Source: BTQM01 sp036985875
GTDB taxonomy: Bacteria > Patescibacteriota > Minisyncoccia > Phycocordibacterales > UBA1539
Length of the DNA: 25,846 nt
NCBI GenBank assembly: GCA_036985875.1
Contig: BTQM01000005.1
Coordinates: forward strand, 1-25,846
Reading direction: 5' to 3'
Positions within the stretch are counted from its first letter, which is position 1, and the number at the start of each line of letters is the position of its first letter. This document shows, piece after piece, positions 6,344 through 13,313 of the stretch. A model generated the notes under the pieces. It did not search any database, was not told the origin of the DNA, and saw nothing but the letters and a program-made list of their open reading frames with translations. The translations under genes were made by a program, and so were the position numbers.

Positions 6344-7537
6344 TTACGCGATGATCTTTGTTACTACTCCCGCGCCAACCGTCTTCCCTCCCTCACGAAC
6401 AGCAAACCTCTGCTGTTCTTCAAGGGCAACGGGAACAACCAGTTTCACCTTCACATTCACCGTGTCTCCGGGCATAACCATCTCCGTTCCTTCGGGAAGT
6501 GTAACGTCTCCAGTCACATCAGTCGTTCTGATGTAAAACTGCGGTTTGTATCCGGCAAAGAACGGCGTATGGCGACCTCCTTCTTCTTTTTTCAAAATAT
6601 ACATTTCTGTCTCAAACTCGGTATGCGGGGTAACAGAACCCGGCTTCGCCAACACCTGACCTCGAGTAATGTCTTCTTTTTTGGTACCTCTCAAAAGCAC
6701 TCCGGCATTGTCACCCGCCATTCCTTCCTGAAGAGACTTGTTAAACATCTCAATGCCCGTTACCGTCGTTTTAGTCGTATCTTTTATTCCGACAATCTCA
6801 ATCTCTTCTCCCACTTTTACTTTCCCTCTTTCAATTCTCCCAGTCACGACCGTTCCCCTTCCTTCAATGGAGAAGATGTCTTCAACCGGCATAAGGAACG
6901 GTTTGGCGATATCTCTCTCAGGCACCGGGATGTACTCGTCCAGAGCAGTCGTGAGCTCAAGTATGTTCTTTGCCCATTCATCATCAACGGACGTTGCGTC
7001 AAGCGCCTTAAGGGCCGACCCTTTGATAATGGGGGCGTTCTCGCCATCAAAGTCATATTTCGTCAAAAGCTCGCGCACTTCCTCTTCCACAAGATCCACG
7101 AGGTCTTTGTCGTCAACCATATCAACTTTGTTCAGGAACACGATGATCTTGGGAACACCAACCTGCTTTGCAAGTAAAATATGCTCTCGCGTTTGCGGCA
7201 TCACGCCGTCAGTTGCCGCGACCACAAGCACCGCGCCGTCCATCTGCGCTGCGCCGGTAATCATATTTTTAATATAGTCCGCATGCCCAGGCGCATCAAT
7301 GTGCGCGTAGTGACGGTTATCGGTCTCGTATTCGTTGTGGGAAAGCGCAATGGTAATACCGCGCGCCTTCTCTTCGGGCGCCGAGTCGATCTGCCCGACG
7401 TTTCTTAACTTAACATTTTTCCCCGCAAGGTTGAGTACGTGCAGGATCGCAGCGGTCAACGTGGTTTTTCCATGGTCAACATGTCCGATCGTTCCTACAT
7501 TGACGTGCGGTTTTGATCTGTCAAATGCCTCTGCCAT
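6344..7537 (-). CDS. tuf: Translation elongation factor Tu
   Basis: A 397-aa EF-Tu of normal length. GTPase motifs: GHVDHGKT (18-25, P-loop), RGITI (switch I, about 59-63), DAPGH (81-85) and NKVD (136-139). Domains 2 and 3 follow (e.g. EDIFSIEGRGTVVTGRIERG; GYKPQFYIRTTDVTG), ending with FAVREGGKTVGAGVVTKI. ATG 7537 (MAEAFDRSKPHVNVG) is the true start; a 17-codon upstream extension would fall in the structured leader. Delivers aminoacyl-tRNA to the ribosome. It has its own strong promoter about 150 nt upstream, separate from fusA. Confidence 0.98.
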   Translation of the reverse strand: MAEAFDRSKPHVNVGTIGHVDHGKTTLTAAILHVLNLAGKNVKLRNVGQIDSAPEEKARGITIALSHNEYETDNRHYAHIDAPGHADYIKNMITGAAQMDGAVLVVAATDGVMPQTREHILLAKQVGVPKIIVFLNKVDMVDDKDLVDLVEEEVRELLTKYDFDGENAPIIKGSALKALDATSVDDEWAKNILELTTALDEYIPVPERDIAKPFLMPVEDIFSIEGRGTVVTGRIERGKVKVGEEIEIVGIKDTTKTTVTGIEMFNKSLQEGMAGDNAGVLLRGTKKEDITRGQVLAKPGSVTPHTEFETEMYILKKEEGGRHTPFFAGYKPQFYIRTTDVTGDVTLPEGTEMVMPGDTVNVKVKLVVPVALEEQQRFAVREGGKTVGAGVVTKIIA

Positions 7538-7695
7538 AATAATTTTAGAGCTTGGTCTTGATAATGAAGGGTTAGGGCGCGAGAGCACTTAACCTAAACG
7601 CTCATTACCAAGAAAAACATTAATTAAATAATGATAATAAATCGACTTTGTAATGTTTAAATACAAATAAAAACGACGCAAATATGCGCACAGCC

Positions 7696-7723
7696 ATACT
7701 AACAAACACCCCCAAATAGTCAA
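7696..7723 (-). promoter_or_regulatory. tuf promoter
   Basis: Minus strand: TTGACT (7723-7718), 16-nt spacer, TAGTAT (7701-7696) preceded by TG one base upstream (extended -10). The start site is expected near 7689, giving a leader of about 150 nt before tuf ATG 7537. Confidence 0.72.
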
Positions 7724-7984
7724 GTGCAGGTATTGAAGTTTGTAACTTAAAACCTGCAACGTTCAGATTAAGGTAAAGCAATAATAAATGGACGAGGCCG
7801 GGCGTTGCCAATTTATTATTGTAGGCGGATGCCGCATTTTGAGTATGCGTTTATAGCATCTTTAATTGTCTTTCCCTTGCTACTTTTTGGCAAACGTTTG
7901 TTTCACACCTTCAAAATCAAAGCGACGCGGTAATAAGAACGCGAGGAACTCATCAAACAGAAAAGCTTAGTTGTTTCCTTCAAC

Positions 7985-8032
7985 AAAGCGAGGGTTTCTC
8001 TTTTGTAAAACATTTTGGAGCCCGAGCGGGCA
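7985..8032 (+). repeat. 48-bp direct repeat, copy 1 (3' of fusA)
   Basis: Identical at 47 of 48 positions to 12509-12556, and weaker similarity continues upstream for about 25 bp (CAGAAAAG...TTGTT). It contains the hairpin GCCCGagCGGGC. Copies lie 4.5 kb apart in the same orientation and bracket fusA, the GP88-like gene and the hypothetical gene. Confidence 0.8.
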
Positions 8033-8084
8033 TTTTACATCCTCCACCGAAGCACGTTGGTAAAAAGAGAGGGGCGAGCGTCAT

Positions 8085-10226
8085 TTACTTTCTCTTGCCT
8101 ATGATTTCTTCTGCAACATTCGCCGGCACAACTTCGTAGCTGTCAAATTCCATAGTGAAGCTTGCACGCCCCTCCGTCATGGAGCGGAGCGTGGTGATAT
8201 ACCCGAACATCTCCGATAGCGGCACTTTTGCCTTGATTGCTTTGTTCATCCCCCGGTCTTCCATTCCTTCAATGCGGCCTCGTTTTGAGCTCAAGTGTCC
8301 CGTTACGTCACCCATGAACTTTTCCGGCGTAACCACCTCAACCTTCATCACAGGTTCAAGGAGCACGGGACTTGCCCGCTTTGCAGCGTCTTGAAGTGCT
8401 TGTGATGCCGCAATCTTGAATGCGATCTCGGAAGAATCAACATCATGGTATGAACCGTCATAGAGATCAACCGATATGTCAACGAGTGAGTACCCTGCCA
8501 CAACACCTCTATCCATTCCTTCCTTGAAACCTTTTTGGGTAGCGGGGATAAATTCTTGGGGAATAGTGCCTCCTTTGATGCTGTTGACAAACTCAAACCC
8601 GTCAATCCTTTTCGTGTTCTTGGGGAGATCCTCCTCGTCAACCGTCTTATCAAGCGGCTTTATCCTGATCTTGACGTGGCCGTACTGTCCGCGACCTCCC
8701 GTTTGCTTGATGTATTTTGTTTCCGCTTCGGCCTCTTTGGTAATAGTTTCGCGATATGCCACCTGCGGCTTACCGATATTGGCTTCCACACCAAATTCCC
8801 TTTTCATCCGATCAACAAGAATTTCCAGATGAAGTTCCCCCATTCCCCATATCACCGTCTCCAGTGTCTCTGGATCGCTTGTAACCTTAAATGTCGGATC
8901 CTCCGCCGCGAGCTTGGATAGTGCAATTCCCATTTTCTCTTGATCAGCCTTGGTTTTCGGCTCAATGCGCAATGACACGACCGGATCGGGGAATTCAATT
9001 CTCCCAAGAATGATCGGGTTTGCTTCATCGCAAAGCGTGTCTGAGGTCTTCGTGTTCTTGAGTCCAACCGCAGCGGCAATCTCTCCAGCGTACACCTTCT
9101 TCACGTCCTCTCTGTCATTGGCATGCATCCGGAGGATCCGCCCGATACGCTCTTTATTCCCTGTTGTGGAATTGTGTACATACGAACCCGCCTCAAGCGT
9201 CCCCGAATAAACTCTGAAATAGGTAAGCTGCCCCACGAACGGATCAGTCTGAAGCTTGAACGCCAGCGCCGCCAAGGGTTCATTGTCGTCCGCTTTCCTC
9301 ACTATTTCTTCTCCCGTTTTGGGGTCAGTGCCTTTTACAGGAGGAATATCAATGGGGGAAGGAAGATAGTCGATCACGCCGTCAAGCAATAGCTGCACGC
9401 CTTTGTTTTTCAACGCCGACCCGCAAAATACGGGGAAGATCTCATTCTCAATGACCGCTTTCCTTAACACACCCTTGAGGTCGTCTATCGCGACCTCTTT
9501 ACCTTCCAGATAATCACTCATAAGCGCCTCATCGTTCTCAACAATTTTTTCCACAAGCTCATTTCTGAATTTTTCCGCATCTTCCTTCAATCCATCCGGA
9601 ATTTCTATTTCCTTCACCTCCTTTCCCATCGTCCCTTCAAAGAGGTACCCTTTCATCTTGAGCAGGTCAATAACTCCCTCGTGCCGCTCTTCCTCTCCTA
9701 TCGGTATCTGAACACGCACCGCGTTTTTAGTGAGACGATCCAATATTGTTTTGAAAGAGTGCTCGAACGAGGCGCCCGTGCGATCTAGCTTGTTCACAAA
9801 ACAAATGCGCGGAACGTTATACCTGTCCGCCTGCCGCCATACCGTCTCGGACTGCGGCTCCACGCCCGCCACTCCGTCAAACACGGTAACGCCGCCATCA
9901 AGCACTTTCAATGACCGCTCCACCTCGGCGGTGAAATCAACGTGTCCGGGAGTATCAATGATATTAAGACGGTACTTCTTTTCCTTATTATCCGAATCAT
10001 CTGTTGGCGCCCAAAAGGCGGTCGTTGCAGCGGAGGTAATGGTGATACCGCGTTCCTGCTCTTGTTCCATCCAGTCCATCGTCGCCTCGCCCTCATGCAC
10101 TTCACCGATCTTGTGGGAGATGCCGGTATAAAACAGCACGCGCTCGGTTGTCGTGGTTTTCCCAGCGTCTATGTGGGCAATGATGCCAATATTTCGTACT
10201 TTTTCCAATGGATAATCTCGTTCCAT
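8085..10226 (-). CDS. fusA: Translation elongation factor G
   Basis: A 713-aa EF-G, slightly longer than the usual ~690-700, partly from a hydrophilic insertion TDDSDNKEKK near residues 75-84 in the G domain. GTPase motifs: AHIDAGKTTTTER (17-29), RGITI (59-63), DTPGH (91-95) and NKLD (145-148). Later domains include the domain IV signature GGRGQYGHV and the C-terminal TEGRASFTMEFDSYEVVP. Drives tRNA-mRNA translocation and, with RRF, ribosome recycling. ATG 10226 has no Shine-Dalgarno. It is separated from rpsG by an inserted plus-strand gene and a minus-strand hypothetical gene, and it has its own promoters. Confidence 0.98.
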   Translation of the reverse strand: MERDYPLEKVRNIGIIAHIDAGKTTTTERVLFYTGISHKIGEVHEGEATMDWMEQEQERGITITSAATTAFWAPTDDSDNKEKKYRLNIIDTPGHVDFTAEVERSLKVLDGGVTVFDGVAGVEPQSETVWRQADRYNVPRICFVNKLDRTGASFEHSFKTILDRLTKNAVRVQIPIGEEERHEGVIDLLKMKGYLFEGTMGKEVKEIEIPDGLKEDAEKFRNELVEKIVENDEALMSDYLEGKEVAIDDLKGVLRKAVIENEIFPVFCGSALKNKGVQLLLDGVIDYLPSPIDIPPVKGTDPKTGEEIVRKADDNEPLAALAFKLQTDPFVGQLTYFRVYSGTLEAGSYVHNSTTGNKERIGRILRMHANDREDVKKVYAGEIAAAVGLKNTKTSDTLCDEANPIILGRIEFPDPVVSLRIEPKTKADQEKMGIALSKLAAEDPTFKVTSDPETLETVIWGMGELHLEILVDRMKREFGVEANIGKPQVAYRETITKEAEAETKYIKQTGGRGQYGHVKIRIKPLDKTVDEEDLPKNTKRIDGFEFVNSIKGGTIPQEFIPATQKGFKEGMDRGVVAGYSLVDISVDLYDGSYHDVDSSEIAFKIAASQALQDAAKRASPVLLEPVMKVEVVTPEKFMGDVTGHLSSKRGRIEGMEDRGMNKAIKAKVPLSEMFGYITTLRSMTEGRASFTMEFDSYEVVPANVAEEIIGKRK

Positions 10227-10242
10227 AAAAAATTATATTAAC

Positions 10243-10272
10243 TTTATATAATATGATTGTTTTTAAAATCAA
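10243..10272 (-). promoter_or_regulatory. fusA proximal promoter (P2)
   Basis: Minus strand: TTGATT (10272-10267), 18-nt spacer, TATAAA (10248-10243). The start site would be about 10236, leaving roughly a 10-nt leader without a Shine-Dalgarno before fusA ATG 10226. Confidence 0.45.
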
Positions 10273-10296
10273 AAAAAACAAAAGGCTGACGCAGCC
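10271..10296 (-). terminator. Terminator/attenuator upstream of fusA
   Basis: Minus strand: GGCTG-CGT-CAGCC (10296-10284) followed by TTTTGTTTTTTTT. It lies about 15 nt downstream of the -10 box of promoter P1 and ahead of fusA. A second GGCTG directly upstream (GGCTGGCTGCGTCAGCC) allows an alternative pairing register. With no minus-strand gene between P1 and this site, attenuation of fusA or release of a short RNA fits best. Confidence 0.6.
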
Positions 10297-10311
10297 AGCC
10301 AATCGGGAACC

Positions 10312-10340
10312 ACTATATACCAAAAGTAAAGTTTGAGCAA
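10312..10340 (-). promoter_or_regulatory. fusA distal promoter (P1)
   Basis: Minus strand: TTGCTC (10340-10335), 17-nt spacer, TATAGT (10317-10312), followed by G. The same hexamers and spacing occur before the hypothetical gene (12317-12345) and nearly the same before rpsL. Transcription would begin near 10305 and meet the terminator-like hairpin within about 10-20 nt. Confidence 0.65.
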
Positions 10341-10376
10341 GGATTTTATCACGGAATACCGCGACTATCCATCAAT

Positions 10377-10405
10377 TTGACACGAGAGACAAAGCAGGAT
10401 AGAAC
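10377..10405 (+). promoter_or_regulatory. Candidate promoter of the GP88-like gene
   Basis: TTGACA (about 10377-10382), 17-nt spacer, then TAGAAC as a weak -10 near 10400; TAATAT a few bases downstream is an alternative. Divergent to the fusA promoters. Confidence 0.4.
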
Positions 10406-10436
10406 GTAATATAGAAAAGATGCTTGGGAGTACGCG

Positions 10437-11228
10437 ATGAAAATGAAAACACGGTTTGTTCTTGAAAAACTCACGATCCCCCTGCCCAATGGGACACAAG
10501 CAATATTCTGGCTTGATGGGAACGGGAAAATTACGGTCGGGAACGGCACGTTTGAAAAGCCGGCCCCGAACGCATTTTCCCTCGTTCAGGTAGAGGATTG
10601 CCCGTTTGCAACGCCGATATGCAAAAGTGTGTGTTACGTGCATCGGCTGGAAGAAGCGGAGCAAGAAGTGCACCACGCGTACCGGGAAAACAGTCGCGCC
10701 ATAAGGGAAATCCTGAAGTATCCGGCCCATCAATGCGCCGCACAGCAGGCGCTTGCCGCATGGATACGTACGCACTGTAAGTATGGTTTTCGGTGGCACG
10801 TTTCGGGAGATATTTTCTCCCTGCAGTACGCGCGATTTATCGCCAATGTGTGCAATCAGGCACCCCATGTACTTTTCTGGATCTATACTCGGTCATTTGC
10901 GTATACGGAGCCGCTTTTGGAAGCGCCAAATCTCATCGTTAACCTCTCTGCGGATGAGGACAATTTGGAAAAGGCGTATGCGTACCACAGAAAATACGGA
11001 TTCCGCATCTGTTACATGACCGTATCGGGAGCGCTGCCGAATGACCTACCCGAGGGATCGGTTATCTTTCCATCCCATGAATTGCGCGGGCGCGATCTGT
11101 CCGACCCGAAGCAGGCACCGTGGTGGCAATCACTCACGCACCACCAGAGGAAAATGGTGTGCCCGCCGGATTTCTTCGGTCAAAGTGAGAAGCGACGGTG
11201 CGGCCCGTGCAAAAAGTGCCTTAAGTAA
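10437..11228 (+). CDS. GP88-like phage-type protein with two cysteine clusters
   Basis: A 263-aa soluble protein, ATG 10437 with GGGAG about 8 nt upstream. It resembles the 'gene product 88' family of phage proteins of unknown function: an early Cys cluster in CPFATPICKSVCYV (C55, C62, C66), the central WHVSGDIFSLQYARF and HVLFWIYTRSF segments, and a C-terminal cluster in CPPDFFGQSEKRRCGPCKKC (C242, C255, C258, C261). The Cys sets suggest a metal or Fe-S site (inference). It is the only plus-strand gene inside the str operon, carries its own terminator, and interrupts rpsG-fusA. This looks like an acquired gene. CDS confidence is high; family recognition is from memory and moderate. Confidence 0.85.
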   Translation: MKMKTRFVLEKLTIPLPNGTQAIFWLDGNGKITVGNGTFEKPAPNAFSLVQVEDCPFATPICKSVCYVHRLEEAEQEVHHAYRENSRAIREILKYPAHQCAAQQALAAWIRTHCKYGFRWHVSGDIFSLQYARFIANVCNQAPHVLFWIYTRSFAYTEPLLEAPNLIVNLSADEDNLEKAYAYHRKYGFRICYMTVSGALPNDLPEGSVIFPSHELRGRDLSDPKQAPWWQSLTHHQRKMVCPPDFFGQSEKRRCGPCKKCLK

Positions 11229-11264
11229 CGCTACTACGGAGCACGGATCGTATAGATCCACCAA

Positions 11265-11289
11265 ACCCGCCCCACCCGGCGGGTTTTTT
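11265..11289 (+). terminator. Intrinsic terminator of the GP88-like gene
   Basis: ACCCGCC (11265-11271), loop ccaccc, GGCGGGT (11278-11284), then a run of six T. A weaker hairpin, GGATC-gtata-GATCC, lies just before it (11245-11259). Confidence 0.88.
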
Positions 11290-11318
11290 GTTTCAAAAAT
11301 GAACGTAGGAGGTATAAA

Positions 11319-11344
11319 AAAAGCCCCGAATCATCGGGGCTTTT
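11319..11344 (-). terminator. Terminator of the hypothetical gene (bidirectional)
   Basis: AAAAGCCCCGA (11319-11329), loop atca, TCGGGGCTTTT (11334-11344): an 11-bp perfect stem flanked by A and T runs on both strands, 12 nt downstream of the minus-strand stop at 11356. Confidence 0.9.
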
Positions 11345-11355
11345 GCGTTTTTACG

Positions 11356-12276
11356 CTATTCTTTCGTTATTCTTTTCTTCGCTTCTTCTATGAGCTCTTT
11401 GATTTTATCTTCGGCGGGTGCAACATCTCCCAAATCCGGTCCGAAGTCAAAAGGATACATAAGAGGCAGTGTGGGCATTGGTAGATCTTGATACACCATA
11501 TAACCGTCCGGCCGCAGTATTTCAAATTTCCACTCACTCTTCATACGATGATGCTGAGGAAGGAGCGCAATACCTATCCAGCCATCATCATCCTCGATCC
11601 TGAAACATTCTTCCCACGCAGGCGGTGGTGGTTCGCGATAGGACTGAACGATCATACCTTCAAGCATGATCTTCTTCTCCTTTTGCAATTGCTCCACAGC
11701 CTCCCAAACGTACTTGCCCGGTTGTTCAATAGTGAGTTCAAAATTTGCACCTTTCATGGGAATTTTTTTAATATCGCCCACAATAGACGCAACCGTCTGA
11801 AGGTAGAAATAACCTCCCCAGAACTCGGCTCCGTTGCCATCCTCAATGAACTCATCCGCTTTCGCCTTTTCAATAAGATTCATGATGATCTCGGGTATGT
11901 GTTTCTCTAAAGATGGAGAGAAGTGCTGTTTATACTCTTCCCGAAGTTCAAGAAGGCGCAGGCGGACTGCTTCTTGGCGCGGAACACAGTTCTCCGCACA
12001 AGGATGGTCGGCTTCTTTTGATCCCAAGATCTTGCGGGGTTTTCCGTCTTCATTAATATCCCAACCAACACCTTTTGTGAAATCGCACTCACAGTAAAGC
12101 CCGTAGCCCTCATATGTCTCACCCTCCCGACCCCGACCGGTTATGTCGCACACAACCGTTCCCGTATATTTCATCCATGCAACTTCATGCCCGTCAATGA
12201 CCATGCTCTGGACAATTTCATGGGATGGATCCGTCCCGAACGCTTTGTAATAGGCGGACAATAGATCTTTGATCAT
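11356..12276 (-). CDS. Hypothetical soluble protein, 306 aa
   Basis: I do not recognise the family. ATG 12276 is chosen because AGGAGG lies 5 nt upstream; an earlier in-frame codon at 12345 falls inside the promoter. There is no signal peptide or membrane helix. Cysteines cluster at C43, C62, C64, C93 and C97, with H91 (CEC ... HPCAENC), a possible metal site. The middle is helical and charged (RLLELREEYKQHF; LIEKAKADEFIEDG). A Pro/Trp-rich section follows (REPPPPAWEECFRIEDDDGWIGIALLPQ). The C-terminus is a charged helix. Complete promoter, Shine-Dalgarno and terminator signals mark it as an independent transcription unit placed within the str operon. Confidence 0.85.
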   Translation of the reverse strand: MIKDLLSAYYKAFGTDPSHEIVQSMVIDGHEVAWMKYTGTVVCDITGRGREGETYEGYGLYCECDFTKGVGWDINEDGKPRKILGSKEADHPCAENCVPRQEAVRLRLLELREEYKQHFSPSLEKHIPEIIMNLIEKAKADEFIEDGNGAEFWGGYFYLQTVASIVGDIKKIPMKGANFELTIEQPGKYVWEAVEQLQKEKKIMLEGMIVQSYREPPPPAWEECFRIEDDDGWIGIALLPQHHRMKSEWKFEILRPDGYMVYQDLPMPTLPLMYPFDFGPDLGDVAPAEDKIKELIEEAKKRITKE

Positions 12277-12316
12277 TCCATCCTCCTTCTTTTGCTTCAA
12301 AAAACATTCTGAGGAC

Positions 12317-12345
12317 ACTATACTGGAATCGCAAGAGCCGAGCAA
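12317..12345 (-). promoter_or_regulatory. Promoter of the hypothetical gene
   Basis: Minus strand: TTGCTC (12345-12340), 17-nt spacer, TATAGT (12322-12317), followed by GTCC. The leader of about 35 nt contains AAGGAGG before ATG 12276. Confidence 0.75.
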
Positions 12346-12508
12346 GGAGAATATTGGTAACTGATCACACCCTCAAACCGGAGAACATATCTGTTTCCCA
12401 TCAACAAAGCAAGCCCCTCTCTTTTTGCCAGCATTGCAGAAGGTGAATTGGAAATTAAGAATCCGCCAGCTGGCGGAGAACAGAAAAGTTCAATTGTTCC
12501 CCTCCGGT

Positions 12509-12556
12509 AAAGCGAGGGTTTCTCTTTTGTAAAACATTTCGGAGCCCGAGCGGGCA
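12509..12556 (+). repeat. 48-bp direct repeat, copy 2 (3' of rpsG)
   Basis: One mismatch to 7985-8032. A diverged third relative of its first half begins near 12604 (AGCGAG...CTTTTTACAAACATT) and forms the distal arm of the rpsG inverted repeat. Confidence 0.8.
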
Positions 12557-12609
12557 CAGTTTCCCATAATAAAAAACAAGACTACGTCTCGTTTTTTCCG
12601 ACAGAGCGA

Positions 12610-12787
12610 GGACTATTCTTTTTACAAACATTGCGGTAGGTGAAAGAGAAATTAAGGAGGTGAATAGATCTGTGCCCTGTGGGTGAAAATTTATCTGTTT
12701 GAGTCCTTTGGGCGAGTTATAGATTTTTCGTGACGAACCGACTGTAATTTCCTTTCACCGCGAGCACGTTTGTAAAAAGAATAGTCC
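12610..12787 (-). ncRNA. ~178-nt inverted-repeat structure at the rpsG stop codon
   Basis: Perfect 20-bp arms: GGACTATTCTTTTTACAAAC (12610-12629) and its complement (12768-12787). Inside, a second helix pairs GCG, GTGAAAG and GAAATTA (12633-12654) with their complements (12745-12761), interrupted by a 4-nt and a 1-nt bulge. The loop region carries, on the transcribed strand, TCACCTCCTTA (12663-12653), identical to the anti-Shine-Dalgarno tail of 16S rRNA. Related arms abut the fusA stop. Could be a 3' UTR element, a processing site or a mobile repeat; function unknown. Confidence 0.6.
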
Positions 12788-12796
12788 GAGCGCCCT

Positions 12797-13267
12797 TTAC
12801 CAGGCAAAGTGCGCAAAAGCCTTATTGGCCTCCGCCATCCTGTGAGTATTCTCTCTTTTCTTTATCGCCTCGCCTTCTCCTTTGCTTGCGAAAATAAGCT
12901 CGTTCGCAAGGCGAGTGTACATGGGAGACCCCTTTTTTGCTTTTGCGGCACCGATGATCCAACGCATAGCAAGCGCAACCCTTCTTTCGGTGCGCACTTC
13001 GCGAGGGATTTGATAATTCGCACCACCCACCCTTCTTGAGCGAACCTCCATTGAAGGCCCCGTATTTTTGAGCGCAACATCAAACACTTCAAGGGGGTTA
13101 TTATTTTTCGTCTTGTCTTTAATCACATCAAAAGCATCGTACACGACCTTTCGTGCAGTATTCTTTTTCCCCCCTTGCATAATGTAGTTGATGAATTTCT
13201 CCACCTTTATGGAGTTATATAAAATATCAGGGGAAACTTCCGTTTTTTTCTTGATCGCTTTTCTCAT
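12797..13267 (-). CDS. rpsG: Ribosomal protein uS7
   Basis: A 156-aa uS7 of normal length. Conserved segments: KVEKFINYIMQGGKKNTARKVVYDAF, the rRNA-binding EVRSRRVGGANYQIPREV, and ALAMRWIIGAAK. The end is NTHRMAEANKAFAHFAW. Nucleates assembly of the 30S head and, in Escherichia coli, represses the str operon. It follows rpsL by 46 nt. No Shine-Dalgarno is evident before ATG 13267. The stop codon is immediately preceded (in + coordinates) by the long inverted-repeat structure. Confidence 0.98.
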   Translation of the reverse strand: MRKAIKKKTEVSPDILYNSIKVEKFINYIMQGGKKNTARKVVYDAFDVIKDKTKNNNPLEVFDVALKNTGPSMEVRSRRVGGANYQIPREVRTERRVALAMRWIIGAAKAKKGSPMYTRLANELIFASKGEGEAIKKRENTHRMAEANKAFAHFAW

Positions 13268-13313
13268 AATATTATACTAGCGTCATGCATTTAAGACTCT
13301 TTGTAAAAGGTCT

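Larger units (their letters stand above)
7538..8084 (-). other. fusA-tuf spacer: tuf promoter, structured leader and repeat elements
   Basis: No gene is supported in this 547-nt gap. From tuf outward it holds a leader stem (7557-7567 with 7602-7612, 11 bp including one wobble) enclosing competing 5-bp pairings GGTTA/TAACC and TTAGG/CCTAA, and an AT-rich stretch. Next come the tuf promoter (7696-7723) and hairpin TGCAGGT...ACCTGCA (7725-7758, with AAGTT/AACTT inside). Then follow an 11-bp inverted repeat CAATAATAAAT/ATTTATTATTG (7779-7789, 7811-7821), a 48-bp direct repeat (7985-8032), and an arm abutting the fusA stop codon. Confidence 0.6.
12346..12796. other. rpsG 3' region: repeats and long inverted-repeat structure, no gene
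   Basis: No coding frame is supported in this 450-nt gap. It holds a perfect 16-bp palindrome TCCGCCAGCTGGCGGA (12462-12477) and copy 2 of the 48-bp direct repeat (12509-12556). It also holds a long foldable structure from 12610 to 12787, abutting the rpsG stop, which is given as its own feature. Confidence 0.6.

Noticed and set aside
6323..7177. 284-aa plus-strand frame opposite tuf
   Set aside because: Antisense shadow of a highly conserved gene; composition has no protein-like motifs.
7620..7811. 63-aa hydrophobic minus-strand frame upstream of tuf
   Set aside because: It spans the tuf promoter and leader, has no ribosome-binding site, and its hydrophobic look follows from AT-rich DNA.
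10271..10296. Terminator of a minus-strand gene reading into fusA
   Set aside because: The nearest upstream minus-strand gene already ends at its own terminator (11319-11344), so an attenuator ahead of fusA is the better reading.
12654..12690. Strong AAGGAGG on the plus strand as the start of a small gene
   Set aside because: The frames that follow hit stops within a few codons (GTG CCC TGT GGG TGA).
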